From Chiayiivirga flava (lineage in GTDB: Bacteria > Pseudomonadota > Gammaproteobacteria > Xanthomonadales > Xanthomonadaceae): DNA of 64,000 nt. The stretch spans positions 806,001 through 870,000 of the forward strand of contig NZ_JACHHP010000002.1 of NCBI RefSeq assembly GCF_014202825.1, given 5' to 3'. The number at the start of each line of letters is the position of its first letter. Positions within the stretch are counted from its first letter, which is position 1. The position numbers and the translations under genes were made by a program. Shown here piece by piece: positions 45,235 to 56,238 of this stretch. The notes below the pieces were generated by a model, which ran no database searches, was not told the DNA's origin, and was given only the letters and a program-made list of their open reading frames with translations.

Positions 45235-47084
45235 GCCGGGGCCTCCAGGGGCAGTTCGAAGGAAAATTCCGCGCCGGCGCCGGGCTGCCCGCGCGCGTCC
45301 ACGCTGCCGCCATGCCGGGCCACCACGCGCTGCACGATGGCGAGTCCGACGCCGGTGCCCTCGAACTCGTCCTGCGCGTGCAGGCGCTGGAACACGCCGA
45401 ACAGCTTGTCGGAAAAACGCATGTCGAACCCCACGCCATTGTCGGCGACGCGGTAGCGCACCCGATCGCCGTTGCGCGAACCGTCCACCTGGATCTGCGC
45501 CGCCGCACCGCGCGGCGCGCTGTACTTGATCGCGTTGGAAAGCAGGTTGACCCAGACCTGTCGCAACAGGGACGAATCTCCCACGCACGGCGGCAGACGC
45601 GAAATCTCGATCACGCTGTCGGGCTGGCCGTGCCAGTCCAGCTCGCGGCAGGCATCGCGGACCAGCGCGTTCATGTCCACCGGCGCGCGCTGCAGCGGCG
45701 TGCGACCCAGGCGCGAGAGCGACAGCAGGTCGTCGATCAGCCGCCCCATGCGCTGCGCGCTGGTGCCGATCTCGCGGATGTAGCGGCGGCATTCGGCGTC
45801 GAGCGCGTCGCCCGCATCCTCGGCCAGCATGCGCGCATAGCCGTCCACATGCCGCAGCGGTGCGCGCAGATCGTGCGACACCGAATAGCTGAAGCTCTCG
45901 AGGTCGCGCACCGAGTCCTCCAGCTGGCGGGTGCGGCTGAGCAGGGCGGCGTTCAGATCGCGGATGGCGCGCTCGGCCGCGACGCGTTCGCTGATGTCCT
46001 GCGCCACTCCGAGAAAGCCCAGCAACGTGCCGCCTTCGTCGCGCAAGGCGCTGACCACCAGCTGCACCGGGAACCGGCTCGCATCGCTGCGCACATAGGT
46101 CCAGACGCGTTCCTCCGGCGTGCCGCGTTCGGGCAGCGTCGTGAACACCTCGAACCCCGGCGCCACCGGGGTGCCCAGCTCGCGCGCAAGGGTCACGGCG
46201 CGTTCGGCGATCTCGTCGGCGTCGTGGAACACCGCGGGCGTGAGCTTGTCGATCATCTGCTCCGGCCGATAGCCGAGCTTCTCGCTGGCGGCGCGATTGA
46301 ACAGCGTGATGCGTCCGTCCGGGGCGGTGGCGATGAGCATCGGCCCGGCGCTCTGGAACATGGCCGTCTGCAGGGCGTTCGCTTGCGCCAGCTGGCGGCG
46401 CATCGCGTCGGCGTGGTGCAGCATGCGCAGCAGCGCGAGGAAGCCGAGCAGCATCGCGCCCAGTCCCGCGCCGGGGCCGTACAGCAGCGCCCAGCGCAGC
46501 CGCTGCGCCGCGGCGATGGCCTGCCGCGAACGCTGTTCGAGCAGGCGTTCCTCCACCACGCGCATCTCGCCCAGCAGCGCCCGGATCGGCTCGATGGATC
46601 CTTCGCCCTGCGGCCGGAAATTGTCCCGCCCTGCCTCCACGCCGGCGTTCTGCACCAGCGTCGTGGACTCGTTCATGGCGTTGCGGCGTTCGCCCAGCAA
46701 GGCCTCGATCCGGGCGATGCGCGGTGCTTGCGTGGGATTGTCGCGGACAAGCACGGCGAGGTCGCGCAGCAGGTCCAGCGCAAGTCGGGCGTGGGTATCG
46801 CGCGCTGCCGCCAGCGCGGCATCGCCCCGCACCAGGAACGCGCGATGCTCCACCTCCATCGAGAGCAGGGTGGTTTCCAGCTGCAGCGCGGTATTGAGCA
46901 CGCGCAGCGTGTGATCGACCCGTTCCCCGCCGGCTGCGGTCGTCCGGCTCTGGCGGTAGGCCTCGTAGGTGGCCCAGCCCAGCAGGATCAGCGCAACGCC
47001 GAATCCCAGCATGATCGCCAGCCGCGCACGCTGGTAGAGCGTGCGTTGCTGGCCCGGCTCGCGCGCACCGCGCTTGCGTTGCAT
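45231..47084 (-). CDS. Membrane sensor histidine kinase (CHASE3-PAS-HisKA-HATPase)
   Basis: A 617-residue kinase. Helix 1 (about 22-40) and helix 2 (about 200-222) flank a periplasmic helical CHASE3-like domain, and a PAS domain (about 240-365, FQSAGPMLIATAPDGRITLFN) follows. The dimerisation/phosphorylation helix is SYSVSHDLRAPLRHVDGYAR with His404, and the ATPase has an N box (VNLLSNAIKYS), VADNGVGFDM and EGTGVGLAIVQ. The HisKA type with DLRAPLRH resembles phytochrome-family kinases although no bilin domain is present. The signal is unknown. It heads the operon with the two response regulators. Confidence 0.94.
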   Translation of the reverse strand: MQRKRGAREPGQQRTLYQRARLAIMLGFGVALILLGWATYEAYRQSRTTAAGGERVDHTLRVLNTALQLETTLLSMEVEHRAFLVRGDAALAAARDTHARLALDLLRDLAVLVRDNPTQAPRIARIEALLGERRNAMNESTTLVQNAGVEAGRDNFRPQGEGSIEPIRALLGEMRVVEERLLEQRSRQAIAAAQRLRWALLYGPGAGLGAMLLGFLALLRMLHHADAMRRQLAQANALQTAMFQSAGPMLIATAPDGRITLFNRAASEKLGYRPEQMIDKLTPAVFHDADEIAERAVTLARELGTPVAPGFEVFTTLPERGTPEERVWTYVRSDASRFPVQLVVSALRDEGGTLLGFLGVAQDISERVAAERAIRDLNAALLSRTRQLEDSVRDLESFSYSVSHDLRAPLRHVDGYARMLAEDAGDALDAECRRYIREIGTSAQRMGRLIDDLLSLSRLGRTPLQRAPVDMNALVRDACRELDWHGQPDSVIEISRLPPCVGDSSLLRQVWVNLLSNAIKYSAPRGAAAQIQVDGSRNGDRVRYRVADNGVGFDMRFSDKLFGVFQRLHAQDEFEGTGVGLAIVQRVVARHGGSVDARGQPGAGAEFSFELPLEAPA

Positions 47085-47167
47085 CCTCGGCCTCCCCCGG
47101 TCGAGTCGACGATGCTACCGCCATGAGGCACAGACGCAAGTTTTTTGCACGAAGTAACCGCGCGCAT

Positions 47168-47194
47168 GCGCGCATGAAAAAACTTCATGCGCGC
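47168..47194. other. Perfect 11-bp stem-loop between the flotillin and kinase genes
   Basis: GCGCGCATGAA (47168-47178) pairs with TTCATGCGCGC (47184-47194) around AAAAC. It sits between the flotillin stop and the kinase start, both on the minus strand. A T run does not follow on the minus strand, so it could be a 3' end hairpin, a protein-binding dyad for the kinase promoter, or both. Confidence 0.45.
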
Positions 47195-47229
47195 GGCGAG
47201 CCGTTGTGCGGTCGCTGCGCGGTGCGTGC

Positions 47230-49014
47230 TCAGCGCTCCGATCGACTGCCGGGCGCCGGAGCGCCGCCCGGCGTTGCCTGCTCGTGCAGGGCCGCGGTCA
47301 GGCCCGCCGCATCCTTGCCGGACAGGCCGACCTCGGCCAGCAGCGATTCGAGCAGCGGCGCCTGCGCGCGGTAGCGCAGCGCGCTGCTGACCACCTGTTC
47401 GGCGAGGTTGCCATCGCCGGCCGCCGCGCCCGCGCCGTCGCCCATCCCGCCATTGCCGGTGAGGCCGCCGACCTGCACGATCTTGATGCCGTCGATCGAT
47501 TCCATCGGCTTGACGCTTTCGCGGATGATCGCCGGCAGGTGGTTGAGCAACGCGATACGCAGCTGCATCGCGATCTGTTCGGCCGACAGCGTGTTGGCGG
47601 CGTCGTTGAGCTTGCGCTTGCCTTCCGCGTCCACCTCGTAGCGCGCGGCGGCAGCGTCGGCGCGCACTTTCTCGGACGCGGCATCGGCTTCGGCCTCGAT
47701 GCGCTTCTGGTCGGCGTTGGCATTGGCCAGCGTGCGGATGGCTTCGGCCTTTTCTTCGGCGGCCTGCTTGTCGGCCTGCGCGGCCACGGTAATGGCGATC
47801 TGTTCGCGCTCGGCCACCTTGCTGGCTTCGACGAGTTCGATCTTCTTCTGGCGCTCGGCACGTTCGACCTCGCGTACGGTATCGACCTGCTCCGCCGCTT
47901 TCACCGCCGCCGCGCGCGCGGCATCGGCCGCAGCCTGTGCCTCGGACTGGGCTTTCGATTTTTCCGCGATGGCGATGGCGCGGTCCTGCTCGGCGAGTTC
48001 GACCACCTTCTGTTGTGCGACCCGTGCGGTCTCGACGTTCTTGAGTTTCTCGATGTCGCGTTCCTTGAGTTGCTGCTCCATGGCAATCCGTTGTTCCTCG
48101 ACCGCGCGCTGCGCGACGAGCTTGGCCTGGTCGACCTGCTGCTGCGCGACGATCTTGGCGCCCTCGGCTTCCTGCTGCTTCTGCGCCTGCTCGCGTGCGA
48201 CCTCGGCGATCTGCGCGGCGCGCCGGATCTCGACCTCGCGTTCCTGTTCCAGCCGCGCGTATTCCTGGTCGCGCGAGATCTGCAGGCGCTGCTGCTGCGC
48301 TTCGAGGTTCTTGCGCTGCACCTGCACTTCGGTGTCCTGCTCGATCTCGTTGCGCTTCTTGCGGCGCAGTTCGATCGCTTCGGTGAGCTTGGTCAGGCCC
48401 TCGGCGTCGAAGGCGTTGTCGGGGTTGAAGAACTCCTTGCTGGTCTGGTCGAGGCCGGTGAGCGACACGGACTCGAGTTCGAGGCCGTTCTTGAGGATGT
48501 CCTCGGCCACCACCTGCTGCACCTTCTGCACGAAGATGGCGCGCTGCTCGTGCAGTTCTTCCATGCCCATCTCGGCGGCGACCGAGCGCAGCGCGTCGAC
48601 GAACTTGCCTTCGACCAGTTCCTTCAACTCCTGCGGCACCATGGTCTTGGCGCCGAGCGTCTGCGCGGCGTTGGCGATGGATTCCTCGGTCGGCTGCACG
48701 CGCACGTAGAACTCGGCCTGCACGTCGACGCGCATGCGGTCGCGCGTGATCAGCGCCTGCTCGCGGGCGCGCATCACGTCGAGCTTGAGCGTGTTCATGT
48801 TGACGCGGATGATCTCGTGCAGCACGGGGAACACCAGCGCGCCGCCGTTCATGATGACCTTCTGGCCGCCGAAACCGGTGCGGACGAAGGAGACTTCCTT
48901 CGTCGCGCGGCGGTACAGGCGCGCCACGACGAGCAGCACGAACAGCAGGAAGCCCGCGACGATGGCGGAGAGCACGAGGATCGTGATCGTTTCGGTGTTG
49001 TTGCTCAGATCCAT
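47230..49014 (-). CDS. yqiK: Flotillin family protein (YqiK-like)
   Basis: A 594-residue membrane scaffold. One N-terminal helix (about 10-33, ILVLSAIVAGFLLFVLLVVA) anchors it; the SPFH/band 7 domain runs from about 38 to 230 (RTGFGGQKVIMNGGALVFPVLHEI, MGMEELHEQRAIFVQKVQQVV). A long Glu/Ala/Gln-rich coiled coil of about 240-490 follows, then the flotillin C-terminal region (LNDAANTLSAEQIAMQL) and a flexible Gly-rich tail. Flotillins organise membrane microdomains. The start ATG at 49012-49014 has AGGGG upstream. The YqiJ-like gene lies 41 bp upstream on the same strand, the usual yqiJ-yqiK pairing. Confidence 0.93.
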   Translation of the reverse strand: MDLSNNTETITILVLSAIVAGFLLFVLLVVARLYRRATKEVSFVRTGFGGQKVIMNGGALVFPVLHEIIRVNMNTLKLDVMRAREQALITRDRMRVDVQAEFYVRVQPTEESIANAAQTLGAKTMVPQELKELVEGKFVDALRSVAAEMGMEELHEQRAIFVQKVQQVVAEDILKNGLELESVSLTGLDQTSKEFFNPDNAFDAEGLTKLTEAIELRRKKRNEIEQDTEVQVQRKNLEAQQQRLQISRDQEYARLEQEREVEIRRAAQIAEVAREQAQKQQEAEGAKIVAQQQVDQAKLVAQRAVEEQRIAMEQQLKERDIEKLKNVETARVAQQKVVELAEQDRAIAIAEKSKAQSEAQAAADAARAAAVKAAEQVDTVREVERAERQKKIELVEASKVAEREQIAITVAAQADKQAAEEKAEAIRTLANANADQKRIEAEADAASEKVRADAAAARYEVDAEGKRKLNDAANTLSAEQIAMQLRIALLNHLPAIIRESVKPMESIDGIKIVQVGGLTGNGGMGDGAGAAAGDGNLAEQVVSSALRYRAQAPLLESLLAEVGLSGKDAAGLTAALHEQATPGGAPAPGSRSER

Positions 49015-49055
49015 CGGGTTCCCCTGGGAGGTGGGTGGCAAAAAGTGGTCCGGAT

Positions 49056-49718
49056 TCAGCCGCCGTCGTGTTCTGCACGGAAACGCGCGCCGTCGCGGGC
49101 CACCAGGCGCACGCGGTCGCCGGCCTCGAACGCGTCGCCGTCGTGGCGCGGCTCCACCATCACGTAGTGGCGCTTGCCGTGTTCGTCGCGCAGCCATGCC
49201 TGGGCCGCGGCGCCGACACGCGCGGTGCCCAGCACGATGGTGGCGCTGCGGCCGACGAACGAGTCGCTCGACACGGCATCGGTTTCGTCCTGCGGCAGCG
49301 CACGCGCAATCAGGTCGCCGACCACGTGCACGAAGAACAGCGCGGGGAACACCGAGACGGGGGCCGCGATCCAGGCCGGCAGCAGCGCCCCGGTGAGGTG
49401 CGCTGCGATCCACTGCAACGCAAGCCCGCACAGGCCGAAACCGGTCAGCAGCGTCGCGATCAGGATCAGCATCGGCACGCGGCCGATGTGCAGCCACTGC
49501 ATGCAGCGCTCGGCCAGCTGCGCGCCGGCCAGCTCGGACCCGCCGCCGTCCCCGACGTGGAGACCGTGGCCGTCGACGTCCGGCAGCATGCTGTCGAACA
49601 GCCCCGAGGCGGCGACGCCGAAGCCGAGGCTGACGATTTCGATCAGCAGCAGGATCAGCATCACGCCCAGCGCGACGGTGAACGGCAGGTTCGCAGTGGC
49701 CGTGAGGAAGGTCAGCAT
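49056..49718 (-). CDS. yqiJ: YqiJ-like membrane protein with C-terminal OB-fold
   Basis: A 220-residue protein with about three or four membrane helices (about 10-35, 75-105 and 115-140) and a soluble beta-rich C-terminal domain (about 150-220: FVGRSATIVLGTARVG, GDRVRLVARDGARF) like the OB-fold/NfeD-type domains that accompany band 7 proteins. It is the expected partner of the flotillin encoded next. Substrate or signal is unknown. The ATG at 49716-49718 places the first helix at the N-terminus. Confidence 0.85.
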   Translation of the reverse strand: MLTFLTATANLPFTVALGVMLILLLIEIVSLGFGVAASGLFDSMLPDVDGHGLHVGDGGGSELAGAQLAERCMQWLHIGRVPMLILIATLLTGFGLCGLALQWIAAHLTGALLPAWIAAPVSVFPALFFVHVVGDLIARALPQDETDAVSSDSFVGRSATIVLGTARVGAAAQAWLRDEHGKRHYVMVEPRHDGDAFEAGDRVRLVARDGARFRAEHDGG

Positions 49719-49994
49719 GACGTCCGGGACAGGCGCAATGGGCGCAGTGTGACATCCGGCGGGCGACCGGTGCATTGCCCGCGCGGGGGGCGAGCGCGGT
49801 CGGAACGCCGCCGCGCCGGCCGCCGTCGGACACCGGTTGCATGCGTTGCGTCGTTTCGCGCGCTCGCCGCGACGCCGATGCGGCAGCGCAGACTGCACGG
49901 ATGCGCGCGTCTGCGGGCCGCATTGCGCAATGGCCGCAGCGTGCTGGCTCTACGCCGGCGCGGGTCAGGGCGTGCGGTTGTCCGGTGCGCGGCG

Positions 49995-50336
49995 CTAGTG
50001 CGCGGTCGCCATCGCCCGGCAGTGCTCGGCGCACGTGCGGCACGTGTCCGCACAGGCCTGCATGCCGTCGATGGCATCGCAGCTGTCGGCGCAGCGTTCG
50101 CACACCTGTGCGCACACCCCGCACGTCAGCCCGTGCAGCGCGGAGGAGCGCAGCATGAAGTCCGCGCTGGTGCGGCAGATGTCGGCGCAGTCGAGCATCA
50201 GACGGAAGTGTTCCGGCTCGAGGTGTTCGCCGCCCGCTTCGAGGCAGTGCGTCATCGCCTCGTGCAGGCAGGTGCGCTGGCAGCGGATGCAGGCGTCGAT
50301 GCAGGCCTGCATCGCGGTCGTGCGGGTCGGTTGCAT
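49995..50336 (-). CDS. Cysteine-rich four-helix-bundle copper storage-like protein (DUF326)
   Basis: A 113-residue protein with 16 cysteines, mostly spaced C-x3-C or C-x2-C (CIDACIRCQRTC, CADICR, CGVCAQVCERCADSC, CADTCRTCAEHC). This is the pattern of Csp-type four-helix bundles whose Cys line the core and bind many Cu(I) ions. There is no signal peptide, so it resembles the cytoplasmic Csp3 rather than exported Csp1. His residues near the helix ends could cap the bundle opening. No copper exporter or CueR-like regulator is adjacent. Stop is TAG at 49995-49997. Confidence 0.9.
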   Translation of the reverse strand: MQPTRTTAMQACIDACIRCQRTCLHEAMTHCLEAGGEHLEPEHFRLMLDCADICRTSADFMLRSSALHGLTCGVCAQVCERCADSCDAIDGMQACADTCRTCAEHCRAMATAH

Positions 50337-50413
50337 GGTCGTCTCCTTCGGTCCGGGCCGCGCGACGTGCGCGCCCGAAGATCGTGTCGCAGGTTCCGTG
50401 CCATGCGCGGCGC

Positions 50414-53444
<3,031 letters not shown>

Positions 53445-53515
53445 GTCGCAGGCTCCGTTCGAAGAGCCTGCGACTTTACCGCCGCAGCGCAGCGCACTCC
53501 AATGCGGTGCGCGGC

Positions 53516-54949
53516 CTACAGCCCGCCTTCGGTTTCGAGCCCGTCGGCGAACACGAAGGTCGGCGACTGGATGCGGCCCATCATCGCGCCAAACGAACCC
53601 GTCGATGCTGCGACCTCCGCGGCCCCCGCCGTCAGCACGCGCCCGCGCGCATCGATCGATCCGAGACCGGGCCGATCCTCGCCCGGGTCGAACAGGCTGT
53701 CGCTGGCGATCCACTGCAGGAGGCTGGTGTCCGGCGCACCGTTGGCCCAGCCCATCTTCGGCGCCAGCTGGAAGTCGAGGCGTTGCGCGAAGAAGCGGTT
53801 GTCGCCGGCGGGGCCGGTGGTGCCCGTGACGATCATGTCCGACGCCGGCCAGCCGGGATCGACGAGGCTGACCGAACCGAGCCGCGTGGCCGATCCCGGG
53901 CTCGCATCGCCTGCATTGATGGTGCGCTCGCGCTGGAAATCGCCGTCGTAGGCGAAGCGCTGCACGAAGCCGCTGAATACGCCGCCGAAGCGCATGTTGC
54001 CGGCGATGACGACTTCGCCGCCATCACCCACGGCCAGATGCGCGAGGTCGTGTTCGCGTGCTTCGGACGCGGCGCCGAAGAAGATCACGCGCTTGCCGTT
54101 GCGTGCGGTGCCGTAGGTGAAATCGCAGTCTTCCTCGCACCAGGTCGGGTCCAGTCCGCCATCGGGCGTCATGCGGGCGATGCCGATGCGCATCACGTTG
54201 ACTGCGAAGTCGCGCACCGTGCCGGCCACGACGATGTTGCCGTCGGCCTGCACGGCCACCGCCCTGGCGGCATCGGTCGGGTTGGTGGACTGCAAGTCGA
54301 AATGGATCGTCACGCGGCCGCCGAGGTTGAAGCTCGGGTCCAGCGTGCCGTTGGTGCGCAGGCGCGCGATGCCGAAATCCGTGTCGAGCGTGCCGGCCAG
54401 TTCTACGGCGCCGGCCAGCACCACGCGATCGCCGGCATCGATGGCCACGGCGTGCGCGATGTCGGTGTCGTTGCCGCCGTAGTCGAAGCCGACCGTAGCG
54501 GCGCCGCCGTTGCCGAAACCGGCGTCCGCCGCGCCGTTGGCGAGCAGGCGCAGCACTTGGAAATCGACGTTGCCGGGCGCGGTCTCGTTGGCGCCGGCGA
54601 TCAGCACGCGATCCTGCGAATCGATCGCGGCGCCCCCGACGGACGTGAACGCGATCTCCGGGCCCGGACCGCCGATCGTGTCGACGCGGCCGCCGTCGGA
54701 AAAGCCCAGCGTCAGCACGCACTCGCGCAGGGCCGGACACTGCCCGCCGGTGAATGCGACCACCGCGACCGAACCCTTGTCGCGGCGCGGCAGGTGCGCG
54801 ACGGTGCGCGCGGTGCCCGCGGTGTTGGGCGGCACCACAAAGACGCCGTCGGACTCGAAGCCGGCATCCAGTTCCACCAGCGGCAGCGCGGACGCGGCGG
54901 CCGGGGCGGCACAGGCCAGCGTGCAGAACACGAACGAACGGAAGGGCAT
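53516..54949 (-). CDS. Exported delta-60-repeat protein with FADGLE tail
   Basis: A 477-residue protein with a signal peptide (about 1-21) and delta-60/NHL-type repeats: AIDSQDRVLIAGANE, AIDAGDRVVLAGAVE, AVQADGNIVVAGTVR and VGDGGEVVIAGNMR, each followed by a FGIARL-type strand. It is about the same length as the delta-60 protein at 39824 and ends FVFADGLETEGGL, a relative of that protein's FADGFED tail. Two cysteine pairs may be disulphides. ATG at 54947-54949. Role unknown, though the signal peptide and tail suggest surface or outer-membrane placement. Confidence 0.84.
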   Translation of the reverse strand: MPFRSFVFCTLACAAPAAASALPLVELDAGFESDGVFVVPPNTAGTARTVAHLPRRDKGSVAVVAFTGGQCPALRECVLTLGFSDGGRVDTIGGPGPEIAFTSVGGAAIDSQDRVLIAGANETAPGNVDFQVLRLLANGAADAGFGNGGAATVGFDYGGNDTDIAHAVAIDAGDRVVLAGAVELAGTLDTDFGIARLRTNGTLDPSFNLGGRVTIHFDLQSTNPTDAARAVAVQADGNIVVAGTVRDFAVNVMRIGIARMTPDGGLDPTWCEEDCDFTYGTARNGKRVIFFGAASEAREHDLAHLAVGDGGEVVIAGNMRFGGVFSGFVQRFAYDGDFQRERTINAGDASPGSATRLGSVSLVDPGWPASDMIVTGTTGPAGDNRFFAQRLDFQLAPKMGWANGAPDTSLLQWIASDSLFDPGEDRPGLGSIDARGRVLTAGAAEVAASTGSFGAMMGRIQSPTFVFADGLETEGGL

Positions 54950-55044
54950 GGTGTGGCTCCTGTCGGGCGACGTCGTGCCCGGGGCGTGATGGAGGGATCG
55001 GGAATGGGCGTTGCGGATGCGGAACGCGCCGTCGAGCGCGGACC

Positions 55045-56118
55045 TCAGAACGGCACGAGTTCGACGCGGCGATTCTTCGCGCGCCCGGCGTCGTCGGCAT
55101 TGCTCGCCACCGGCGCGAGATAGCTGACGCCGTTCGCGCTCAGCCGCGCCGCCGCGATGCCGTACTGCGCCGTCAGCGCCGCACTCACCGCCTGCGCACG
55201 CGCCTTGCTCAGCGCGAAATTGCTCTCGAGCCCGCCCTGGCTGTCGGTGTGGCCGACCACGTGCAGCTTCAGCGCCGGCTGCTGCGTCATCAGCGCGGCG
55301 ATCTGTTCCAGCGCCGGCGTCGATTCGGGCTTGATCGTGCTGCTGTTGGTGTCGAACAGGATGCCGTACAGCGCCACGCGGCCGGTGCTGGCGATCGCGC
55401 TGCCCATGTCGGCGGCGCTCACCGTCACCATCTTCTCTTCGCGCGGCTTCAGTTCCAGCACGTCGACCACGGCGATCGTGCGGCCGTTGATGGCCTTGCA
55501 GTACAGCGTGTCGGTGCCGGTGAAGGCGTGCACCACCACGTAGGCCTTGTCGGGAATCGCGAAGCTGCCCAGGCGCTGGTCGCTGACGCCCATCGTCTGC
55601 GCACACGCGCCGTTGCTGAAGGCGGCATCGCCCACGCGCGAATGCGGCCACAGCTTCATCGCCACGGACTGGTCGCCGCCGCCGCCATCGGTGTTGCGGC
55701 CGGCATCGCCACCGCATTCGCCGGCCTTGCATTCGTACGTCTTCGCGCCGCCCATGGCTTCCACCACCTGCTGGTAGCCGCGCAGCGCTTCCAGCGGCGA
55801 GCGGCCGGCGGGCAGCACGTAGACGATGCGCGTGCGTGCGCCTTCGAAGGTCTGGTGCGGCGCGAATTGCCACAGGCGGTTGTTGTTCTCGTCGCGCGGG
55901 TTGTCGCCTTCGACGAGCTTCAGCGGGCCGCCGGGGAACAGGTATTCGTCATACGCCGATTGCGAGAACGAAACGACGACGCTGCCGTCGAAGCGCTCGA
56001 GCCACGGCAGGTCGCGCGCGGCGGGGATGTCGTCGACGGGCTCGGTGGCGTCGGCCAGCACGACGGCGGGCAGCAGGCACGACAGCAGCGGAAAGACGGC
56101 GCGGGCAAATGCGTTCAC
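55045..56118 (-). CDS. OmpA family protein with DUF4892-like N-terminal domain
   Basis: A 357-residue exported protein. After a signal peptide (about 1-22) comes a DUF4892-like domain (about 35-235) with a Gly-rich, Cys-containing loop (CKAGECGGDAG). The C-terminal OmpA domain (about 245-357) has GILFDTNSSTIKPES, VVGHTDSQGG, LSKARAQAVSAAL and NRRVELVPF, the peptidoglycan-binding signature. It should sit in the periplasm or outer membrane and hold the peptidoglycan layer. ATG at 56116-56118; divergent from the kinase gene with 120 bp between them. Confidence 0.9.
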   Translation of the reverse strand: MNAFARAVFPLLSCLLPAVVLADATEPVDDIPAARDLPWLERFDGSVVVSFSQSAYDEYLFPGGPLKLVEGDNPRDENNNRLWQFAPHQTFEGARTRIVYVLPAGRSPLEALRGYQQVVEAMGGAKTYECKAGECGGDAGRNTDGGGGDQSVAMKLWPHSRVGDAAFSNGACAQTMGVSDQRLGSFAIPDKAYVVVHAFTGTDTLYCKAINGRTIAVVDVLELKPREEKMVTVSAADMGSAIASTGRVALYGILFDTNSSTIKPESTPALEQIAALMTQQPALKLHVVGHTDSQGGLESNFALSKARAQAVSAALTAQYGIAAARLSANGVSYLAPVASNADDAGRAKNRRVELVPF

Positions 56119-56238
56119 GGCAGGGGCCTTGCTCGATCGGAGTGCAGGGGAATACGCAGGCCCTGCGCCGATCGGGACATGGCGTGCCGGGCCGGCGCCG
56201 TGCCACGCTATGCGGTGTCCGGGGAGTCCACGCCAGCC

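Noticed and set aside
47138..47145. T run as an intrinsic terminator with the stem at 47168-47194
   Set aside because: The T run is on the plus strand before the stem; neither strand has stem followed by T run in the right order.
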